Origin: Didymella arachidicola
Lineage: Eukaryota; Ascomycota; Dothideomycetes; Pleosporales; Didymellaceae
Assembly (NCBI GenBank): GCA_016630955.3
Contig: CM049986.1
Coordinates: forward strand, 682,001 to 746,000
Direction of reading: 5' to 3'
Length of the DNA: 64,000 nt
Shown here: one piece after another, positions 56,714 through 64,000 of the stretch
Layout: every line of letters begins with the position of its first letter
Numbering within the stretch: position 1 is the first letter of the stretch
Notes under the pieces: generated by a model
What the model saw: the letters and a program-made list of their open reading frames with translations, nothing else
The model's database searches: none
Told to the model about the DNA's origin: nothing
Translations under genes and position numbers: made by a program

Positions 56714-57525
56714 AGACGGAGGCTTGGCTGTTCCATCATATTCGTCCTCGCATCGATGCGTATTGGAGGAAGATTTCTGTTGCTCGATGCAGAACCAACA
56801 CGCAGCGCACCAGGATGGAGCATGCCCTATCATCGAGGCTTCTATCATGAACAACCCGGAACATTCCATACGACTTTCTCTCGTCGGAATACCTGGCCAC
56901 TTGACCCACCGACTTTCAGTGGAATTGCACTTTGCTTCTCGATTTCATAATTCTCCTGTCCATATCGGCATTTTCATGGAAACGCATTACGACATGGCGT
57001 AGAGCGTTTCAGTTGACTCATCAGCATAGCGATTCCATTGTATGTCCACACTTGCTTTCCTCTATCAATCCTGTACCTTGAGCTTTTTGTCTCTATTCTC
57101 GGTCTGCGGACATTTCTACATGGGCATCCCAAAAGTCATAGCGAAGGAAATGATGATTGCTGAATCTGTTGATTGATGGCTCGCTCGTATGACTGATCCA
57201 CATCTACTATACAGCACCTACGACCCTTGATCTCGACGCTCGCCTGACGCAATTATTGACTCGATAAAGATATGTAATGACGCGTCTGCCACACACACGC
57301 TTGATGCTGCACGCTGTACAACCTACAAGGGCCAGACCCGACTCATAATCTACAACATTTGATACAATGCATCTAATCTATTTCATGCGGCCAGGAAGCA
57401 CAATGTGAGCTGCTATGAGTATCAATGTAACGACTGATTTACTGTGCGCGAAGCCAGGAATACCAAATGAATGTCGTCGGCAATGTCAATGCACGTCGAC
57501 ACTATGAGAGGGGAGCACTGTGCAT
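56714..57525. other. Convergent 3' intergenic region
   Basis: These 812 bases lie between the Rab-like gene (+) and the deaminase gene (-), and hold both 3' ends. No other feature is seen. Confidence 0.4.
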
Positions 57526-58916
57526 TCAACCAGCGACGCGAGCGCTCATGCGAACGGACGGCTGATCCTCGACAGCATCCCAGGATTGCATCACTTTAGC
57601 TGCAGCTTCCTCATCGTCGAGGCGAGCGCTCATTGGCTCGAATACGGGACTCGCGGAGCGCGATATGTCTTGTTGCGGCACAACCAAGCTGGTCCCGTTC
57701 GATTGGATCCGTGCGGGCACCAGCAAGGCCCCCTCGTCCATAAGTGAATCCCGTTTTCGTGGAAGCTTCTGGCGGAACCCGAGCTCAGAGGCTACCATCT
57801 CGATGCTCTTGAAGTACTGTTGAGTTTCAGCTTTGATGAAGTTCTCAAGATGTGTTCTAATGATATGCACCAGGAGGCTGGTGCTGGGTGCGTACCTTGA
57901 CCGTTTTGACCTGCAACTCCAGCGTGGCATCTTCGTCGACGACAATCATTGGGTGCGGATGGGATTGGAGGCTGGACAGAGTCCACATGTGGTTTACACC
58001 GCCTTCGATGCATCGTTGTAGAGCCAATGCTTTGTGTGCGCCTGTAATAATGATGACGACCTCACGCGCCTGAGGTTACGTTAGCCACACTGTTGAGCTG
58101 AACACATACACGTTGGTGGAACTAACATCGAGGACCGTCTGGACTCCAACCGTCAGTGCCATCCTGGGCACTTGATCCAGGTTGTTACCGAAGAACCGTG
58201 AGTTGGCAAGAATGGTATCGTACGCAAGGGTCTTTACACGTGTACGAGACTTGAGGCTGGAACCAGGTTCATTGAAAGCAATGTGTCCATCGGGTCCAAT
58301 ACCGCCCAGGAACAGCTCGATGCCGCCGACGGCCTGGATTTTCTCCTCGTACTTCTGGCACTCGAGCTCGAGGTCGGGAGCATTGCCGTTGAGGATGTTG
58401 ATGTTGTTTGGCTTTACATCGACATGTGAAAAGAAGTGCTTGTACATGAAGCTGTGGTAGCTCTCAGGGTGGTCCCGTGGAATACCAACGTACTCATCCT
58501 AGTTGGGTCAGCCGCTTCTCCTCACTATCATGCTGTTGTGTCACGCCCTGAGGCAGGGGCCGGTCGAGACAACGCAGGGTCAATATTTCGTACCATGTTA
58601 AAGGTGACTACATTGCGAAAAGAGATATCGCCAGACTTGTGCCGCTGGACAAGATGCTGGTATATGAGCACAGGGCTGCTGCCGGTGGGCAGACCAAGCA
58701 CGAAGGGTCGTTCAGCTGTGGGATTGAATATTTTGATACGTTCTATGCATGGACGTTAGTGGCCTGCCTCATTGCGCAAGGGGTTGCAGGAGCATGCACC
58801 AATCATGTAGTCTGCAATGTACTTGGACGCAGCTTGAGGGTCGTCGCGAATGATCAGCCGCCTGTAAGCGGTGAGCGTACTGTTGAATATAGACGGGCTA
58901 TGGCATGAGCATACAT
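57526..58916 (-). CDS. NAG1: Glucosamine-6-phosphate deaminase/isomerase, start codon split by an intron
   Basis: Six coding exons (58916-58915, 58861-58800, 58742-58594, 58498-58127, 58069-57896, 57816-57526) give 349 residues. The protein opens MRLIIRDDPQAASKYI. No ATG exists in frame upstream; the initiator is formed as AT|G across a 53-nt intron (GTATGC to TTACAG). With this start, catalytic residues fall at Asp72 (MDEYVG), Asp141 and His143 (GPDGHIAF) and Glu148, the same numbers as in E. coli NagB, which supports the model. The enzyme converts glucosamine-6-phosphate to fructose-6-phosphate and ammonia, the last step of N-acetylglucosamine catabolism. About 90 residues beyond the usual end (after YFKSIE) form a Ser-rich tail containing SRSASPVFEPMS. 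It is divergent from an UNC-93-like transporter and near a hexokinase-family gene. Confidence 0.92.
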
Positions 58917-60265
58917 GATGAAGTAATGGCCCGATGACTTGAGCAGTTCTGAGGTGAGCAGTAGGGGGGGTAGGGGTCCTGAGTTCGTAGCAGTGTGCCC
59001 TTATAGCAGCGGAAGAGTATTTGAGAGGCCTCCAGAAGACTCGGGCCCTTCACGGGGCCTTCAAGAGACCTTCACGTCACTTTTGCGGGGGACAGTAGGG
59101 TTGCAAGCTCGTTCGTCAATCAGGGTTCTCTTTGTCAGAACGTGACAGCGACGACAGGTGCCGGATGCGATCGTGAATCAGAGCTGGCATCGACGCGTCT
59201 CTTTCGGTACAATTGCCCATGGTGAGCTCGTGGTGGGTCAGGTGGTCCACGATGCAGTGCCATGGTCGCAGAGGTAAACGTGGTGGTACAACGCGCCTAT
59301 CTCTCGACGCTGACGGGCGAGGGGCCATGTCACAGCAGCATAGGCTATCGCAGATGCCTGCCATGTCGGTCTCGCTGTGCTGACGGCTACCACGCCGTTA
59401 GTCATGCGTTATCACGATGCACATGGCAGATGAGGAACTTCGGTACGCATGGCAGCGGAGCAGCGTCGACGATGCTCGATAAGGCGTTGATAGTGAAGAT
59501 AGCAGTGGGTGGGTGTAGCCGTGGTGACATCGAGGGCGGAGAGCGTTACACGCATGGCGCGAAGCCATCGGTCTCTAGCGCGAGTCAGGCCCTGCAGGCG
59601 CGACCAGGCGCAACCAAGGAAATGGGAGGAACGCCTGGAAATCCTGGAAATCCTGGGTCCCGATAACAGCGACAGGGGGGCTCCACTCCACACCTGGGCA
59701 CAGTCCCCCGCCTCGAGCTAGATACCGAGTCTGGCAAGTAGCAAGCACTCGCCACCAAACCGCTGCAGCACTGCGCAACGGGCAGGCGCTGTTTGGGAGT
59801 AACACAGCCAATGCAGGCCAAGGTCGCTGATGCCGGCCACGAACGCCTCGCAGCCAGCAGCAGCCAGCTCACGTCCCTGTTGGCGCAGAGCTGGCGCAGA
59901 GCTGGCGTAGAGCTGGCGCATACGGTAGATTCGTGCTGCCTTCTCAGGGCCGGGGGTGTCGCGTGCAGCTCTCGGATCAGGAGCGGGAAAGCTTCGCAGC
60001 TTTGACAGTGAATGGCCCTTGCTCTTAAACGGGGCCCTCCCTTTGAACTTTCACTCCAGCCCGGCTCACCACACCCCACCATAAATAGCCAGGGACCATT
60101 GACGTGGTCTGAGCGCCGTCAGCCTCTCCAACTACTAAACTACATCTCTCGCTTCTCTCCTTGCCTGCACTTGCACTGTTACTGTTCAATCAGTCGCTTC
60201 ACCCGTGAGGTCGACTCCCGCACATTGCAACGACACTACGCCCTGCCCATATTGCGCGTCACACC
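58917..60265. promoter_or_regulatory. Divergent promoter region, deaminase / UNC-93-like transporter
   Basis: This 1.35 kb separates divergent start codons. An 11-nt unit of the form GAGCTGGCGCA is repeated about 3.6 times at 59881-59920. A TATA-like CATAAATAG lies at about 60080-60089, 180 bases before the transporter ATG. Long frames on both strands have no motif. Confidence 0.45.
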
Positions 60266-61844
60266 ATGTCGACCAATTCGACCAACGACGAGAAGAGCAG
60301 CGTGCCCGTCCACGATGTTCACACCCCCGAGCATTCGCTGAGCGACAGCAACACGCTGGTTCTCCCCAAATCGTGGAAGTACAGGCGCTTCACCGTCTTC
60401 GGCTACAGGCTGCCCTGGTTTGCCTCACCTCCCGTGCAGCTCGTTATTGTCTCGCTCGTGTGCTTCATGTGCCCGGGTATGTTCAACGCGCTCAATGGTA
60501 TGGGAGGCGGCGGCCAGCTTGACCCCACCGCCAACAACAACGCCAACACTGCCCTGTACTCCACCTTCGCTGTCGTTGGTTTCTTCGCCGGCACATTCAC
60601 CAACAAGCTCGGCATTCGCACTGCGCTCTCTTTTGGTGGCATTGGCTACTCAGTCTATGTTGCTTCCTACCTCTCCTACAACCACACCCAGAACCTGGGA
60701 TTCACCACGTTCGCCGGTGCGCTTCTCGGTGTGTGCGCTGGTCTGCTGTGGTGTGCCCAGGGTGCTATCATGATGTCCTACCCCCCCGAGGAGTCCAAGG
60801 GTCGCTACATCTCCTGGTTCTGGATGATCTTTAACTTGGGTGCTGTGATTGGCAGTCTGGTAAGTCATGCCCTTGCTTGCGTAACCCGAAGTGAATGTTA
60901 ACGGTCGCTAGATTCCCCTCGGCCAGAATATCCACACCACAACCGCTTCCTCTGTCAATGATGGCACCTACGTTGGATTCCTCATTCTCACCATCATCGG
61001 TGCTCTGCTCGCCTGGCTCCTCGTCGATGCGAGAGACGTCATTCGTGCCGATGGCTCCAAGGTCATTGTCATGAAGCACCCTTCGTGGAAGTCCGAGATC
61101 ACTGGATTGTGGGAAACCTTCTTCACTGATCCCTTCATCATCCTCTTGTTTCCCATGTTCCTGGCTTCCAACTGGTTCTACGCTTACCATTTCACCGAGA
61201 TCAATGGCGCTTATTTCAACACCCGCACCCGCGCACTGAACGGCGTTGTATATTACATCATGCAAATTGTCGGCGCATACGTCTTCGGTTTTGCTCTCGA
61301 CTACAAGGGAGTCAGCCGTACGACCCGTGCCAAGGGTGCTTGGGTTGCTCTCTTTGCCACAATCATGATCATCTGGGGTTTTGGCTACATGTTTCAGAAG
61401 ACCTACGATCGCGCCTGGGCTGCAGACGAAACCAACCCCAAAAAGGACTGGTCTGATGCCGGCTACGCTGGACCTTTTGTCCTCTACATGTTCTACGGTT
61501 TCTCCGACGCTGCGTGGCAGACTTGCGTCTACTGGTACATGGGCGCACTCACCAACAACGGCCGCAAGCTTGCCAACTTTGCCGGCTTCTACAAGGGTAT
61601 CCAGTCAGCCGGTGGTGCTATCACCTGGGCTCTTGACAACAACGGCATTGCGTACATGCATATGTTCTACAGCAACTGGATTCTTCTCGCCGGTAGCATG
61701 CTCATCGCCCTGCCTGTCATCCTCTTGAAAGTCAAAGACACTATTCCCATCGAAGAGGACATTGCCTTCACCGATGAGACTATCGCCGAGGTAGCTCCTA
61801 AGGCTCGCGTCTCCACTGCGAACGACGAGGTCGAGAAGGTCTAG
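60266..61844 (+). CDS. UNC-93-like major facilitator family transporter
   Basis: Two exons (60266-60859, 60912-61844) give 508 residues. The protein starts MSTNSTNDEKSSVPVHDVHT, a hydrophilic cytosolic tail, followed by about 11-12 hydrophobic segments (for example LVIVSLVCFMCPGMFNAL, FLILTIIGALLAWLLV, IILLFPMFLASNWFYAY). FMCPGMFNALNGMGGGGQ, GLLWCAQGAIMMSYPPEESK and the GRYISWFWMIFNLGAVIGSL block are typical of fungal UNC-93-like MFS proteins (DUF895). These are plasma-membrane or vacuolar proteins of mostly unknown substrate. The intron joins IGSL to IPLGQN. Position between a GlcN6P deaminase and a hexokinase-family gene suggests sugar or amino-sugar transport, but this is context only. The known fungal GlcNAc transporter Ngt1 belongs to a different MFS branch. 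Confidence 0.87.
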
Positions 61845-63366
61845 GGCCGTTTTCCTTTCCAACTTTCACGATTCACGACACCATCTCTATTGTAATTCTC
61901 AAGGGAATCTGTGCAGGTTCATGATTCGGCATGTTCGATACCACAGTTGGCACGATTGTTTCCTGTACATCACTTCGCAGAGTCACGTAGCCTGCTTCTC
62001 AGTCTCTCAGACGAACGAGCTGTTTTGACAGGTCTCTGCACGATACCCCCGGTCTTTCTTCTCACATGCATCAAGCGGCAGCGCTAGTAGCGGATCCATA
62101 AATTAATCGAATGATCAATTCACCACCTGTGCCTCATCGACTGTAAAATTGACGCGCTGTGCCAAAATCGTAAATATCTCTTGACATTTTGGCCTTCAGC
62201 CTGACATGCATGTAGCACCATACAACGATTCCTTCTGCTGTCCCTTGTATGGATCTGAAGCTTCTACCCAGCGTGAAGTTGTGCGTCTTCTTCGAAACAT
62301 CCGTATGAGACGTTGACGCCCTGTCGTGCCAGCTCTGTGCCCTGACGACATTCCTGAGTGCTAGTTTTCATTCTGCGCAAGGCTGGCCCGTTTGTCCTTG
62401 CTGGTGAGCCACATGTATGCTGTCATAGAGATGAGGAACGCTGGAACATGCACGCAAGCTCGTTCTAGCCAGCCGCAGTATGCGACACGATGTTTCAATC
62501 CAGGCTGCCCTCGAGGACGCGCTCAAGGCACCCTAGGCCCACGAGGGCAGCGTACTACATGCGGGGAAGGTAGCGTTGTCAGCGCCAAACGGCATTAGGT
62601 GCCCATCACGCATGAACGCCTTAGCAGCAGCAACGTAGGAATATATTGGGAGGAGGCGTATATTAACCAGACACGGCTACCTGGCTGACGGAAACGATGT
62701 CCCGCAGCAACAGGCGGGAACGGACCGCACGTGCCCGCAAACTGCAGAACATTGTTTCCAAGCTTCTGCAAATGCATCTTTTTCCCGTGGTTGCACACAC
62801 GGACAAGTGAGATCGCCACAGCCGCAGGACGCCTGCAATTTAACTGAATCGCGGCGGCCATCCACTCGAGTCCCGGGGCTCGCACCTTCATGTGGCTAAG
62901 CGTGCGATCGAATGTAACGTAGCAAAGAAACCCCACCAACGCTCGCCCTGCCTGCACTCGCCTTGCCTGGCGCCAGCGACCAGCGACGTTGTCCGCGACC
63001 AGCGTCCTTGCTGCCGTGCCTCTGGCAAATACAACCTTTATGCTCTGGATGGCCGTATCACCAGGCGACATCGGTCACCACCGGCCCGCAGCAACCTCGT
63101 TGTGCATTGGAATCCACAATGCTGGAAGAACTTGCTTGGTTTCTTCAAGTCTGATATAACGCACGCAAACGACATTCACTCTAAGACCTGGCCCCGCTGT
63201 CATTGCTACTTTCACCATACTCTGCCCCTCTATGCCATCCCTGACGTTGAGACGATACAAAAGCCGCCGCGTCACCCACACTTCTGACTGCAACGGCGCC
63301 TCGGGCAGCAGTCACCATCCGCCTGCCGCCGACGACGACGACAACCGCTGCTGGTACAAACAGCTC
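61845..63366. other. Intergenic region before the hexokinase-family gene
   Basis: These 1.5 kb hold the transporter 3' end and the promoter of the kinase gene. Frames at 62595-63071 (-) and 62892-63287 (+) lack motifs and overlap, so I do not call them. An upstream non-coding or coding exon of the kinase gene could lie near 63300. Confidence 0.4.
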
Positions 63367-64000
63367 ATGCTCGATTATTGGCAGGGCCTTCTTGCGGCTC
63401 TGAAGCAGTTAGCCATGCTCCCTTCACTAATACACACCGTTCTTCCGTTAACCTCACGGAAACGCAATATGCGTGAGGTTCTGCGGACCTATGACCGCAC
63501 CATGGACGACTTCTTGCGCGAGACACAACGCCTTCTGGAGAACCCCCTCGACACCGCAAGGCTGCAACAGATTTCTGCCGGACTGCAGGAGCAGTTTGCG
63601 CCCAAACTTCGGGCTAGTGACATTTGCATGCTTCCGTCCTACAACCACAAATTGCCTTCCGGGCTTGAAAAGGGGACATACCTGGCGCTCGATGTTGGCG
63701 GCTCAACGTTCCGCATTGCTTTAGTGGAGCTAAATGGCAGGCAGCCTGGGGCCAAGAACATGCGCATCGTCAACATGAAGAGTTTCAAGATTGATGAAAA
63801 GGTTCGACAGCGACGAGGAGTAGACTTCTTTGACTGGATGGCTGAGAAGATTGAGATCGCGCTTGCAGAAGCTCCGCCCCAGAAGGTCGACAACATGAGC
63901 AGCTTTCCTATGGGACTAGCCTGGTCCTTCCCCATCGAGTATGTACACTTTCCATTGCTTGACTTCAATTTTAACACCGCTCCTAGACAGACATCATCAC
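63367..64000 (+). CDS. Hexokinase-family sugar kinase, N-terminal part (possible GlcNAc kinase)
   Basis: The gene runs off the right edge. Exon 1 (63367-63938) and the first bases of exon 2 (63987-64000) are joined by a 48-nt intron, reading WSFPIEQTSS. The visible 195 residues include LPSYNHKLPSGLEKGTYLAL, then DVGGSTFRIALVEL, the phosphate-1 loop of hexokinases (usually L-G-G-T-N-F-R; here G-G-S-T-F-R). FFDWMAEKIE and MGLAWSFPIEQ follow as in hexokinases. The S-T in place of T-N resembles atypical hexokinases, the group that includes fungal N-acetylglucosamine kinases (Candida Hxk1/Nag5 type). Proximity to GlcN6P deaminase supports GlcNAc kinase, which would make GlcNAc-6-phosphate. I start at ATG 63367; an upstream exon is possible. 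Confidence 0.75.
   Translation, partial: MLDYWQGLLAALKQLAMLPSLIHTVLPLTSRKRNMREVLRTYDRTMDDFLRETQRLLENPLDTARLQQISAGLQEQFAPKLRASDICMLPSYNHKLPSGLEKGTYLALDVGGSTFRIALVELNGRQPGAKNMRIVNMKSFKIDEKVRQRRGVDFFDWMAEKIEIALAEAPPQKVDNMSSFPMGLAWSFPIEYVHFPLLDFNFNTAPRQTSS

Noticed and set aside
62595..63071. 158-codon minus-strand frame upstream of the hexokinase-family gene
   Set aside because: No ATG supports its start, no motif is visible, and an unrelated plus-strand frame of similar length overlaps it.
1..64000. CRISPR arrays, insertion sequences, phage elements or long terminal repeats
   Set aside because: I found no regularly spaced repeats, terminal inverted repeats, transposase or reverse-transcriptase motifs. 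The window looks like ordinary fungal chromosome.

Overview
This window is nuclear DNA of a filamentous ascomycete. The reasons are short introns of mostly 41-60 nt with GTANGT-type donors, compact intergenic spaces, fungal-only families (Zn2Cys6 regulator, fungal transcription-factor domain, HET-domain relic, CBM18 chitin deacetylase, CYB2-type dehydrogenase), two intron-bearing nuclear tRNA-Thr genes, and fungal forms of housekeeping proteins. A Dothideomycete, perhaps Pleosporales, fits the protein flavour; that placement is inference. I modelled 22 complete protein genes, one partial gene at the right edge, two tRNA genes and two decayed genes. The models use 42 introns, all joined by reading frame and family conservation.

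Layout. 1-5.4 kb: a HET-domain relic (+), then a regulator with a fungal transcription-factor domain but no zinc cluster (-). 5.4-14.1 kb: an RRM protein (+), an FGGY carbohydrate kinase (-), EMC10 (+), an RRM protein carrying two copper-metallothionein-like repeats (+), and a UBE2L-like ubiquitin-conjugating enzyme (+). 15.3-25.6 kb: a TBC Rab-GAP with a uORF relay (+), the arginine methyltransferase HMT1/PRMT1 (+), and the divergent pair RPB10 (-) / UTP17 (+). 25.6-31.2 kb: gene-poor DNA with a decayed PLC-like phosphodiesterase gene. 31.2-42.2 kb: a chitin deacetylase with three CBM18 modules, tRNA-Thr(AGU), a Psk1/S6K-like AGC kinase, tRNA-Thr(CGU), and a 997-residue AT-hook/Zn2Cys6 protein. 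42.4-54.5 kb: VPS35 (-), a Ser/Thr-rich secreted protein (-), NIC96 with an FG-repeat head (-), a 214-residue orphan (+), MED27 (-) and a flavocytochrome b2-type dehydrogenase (-). 55.5-64 kb: a divergent Rab-like GTPase (+), glucosamine-6-phosphate deaminase (-), an UNC-93-like transporter (+) and the start of a hexokinase-family kinase (+).

How the genes relate. Most are unrelated core genes: RNA polymerase subunit and ribosome-biogenesis factor on one shared promoter, trafficking (VPS35, Rab, TBC), nuclear pore, Mediator. The last 7 kb look like a functional group. A deaminase, a membrane transporter and a sugar kinase together match the logic of N-acetylglucosamine catabolism, and the cluster may continue past the right edge.

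The points most worth a second look are the RRM-metallothionein fusion at 11.6-12.7 kb; the glucosamine-6-phosphate deaminase whose start codon is split AT|G by an intron; three GC-AG introns among 42; the possible GlcNAc cluster; the overlapping uORF relay before the TBC gene; and the 384-nt chitin deacetylase intron whose retention would remove two chitin-binding modules.
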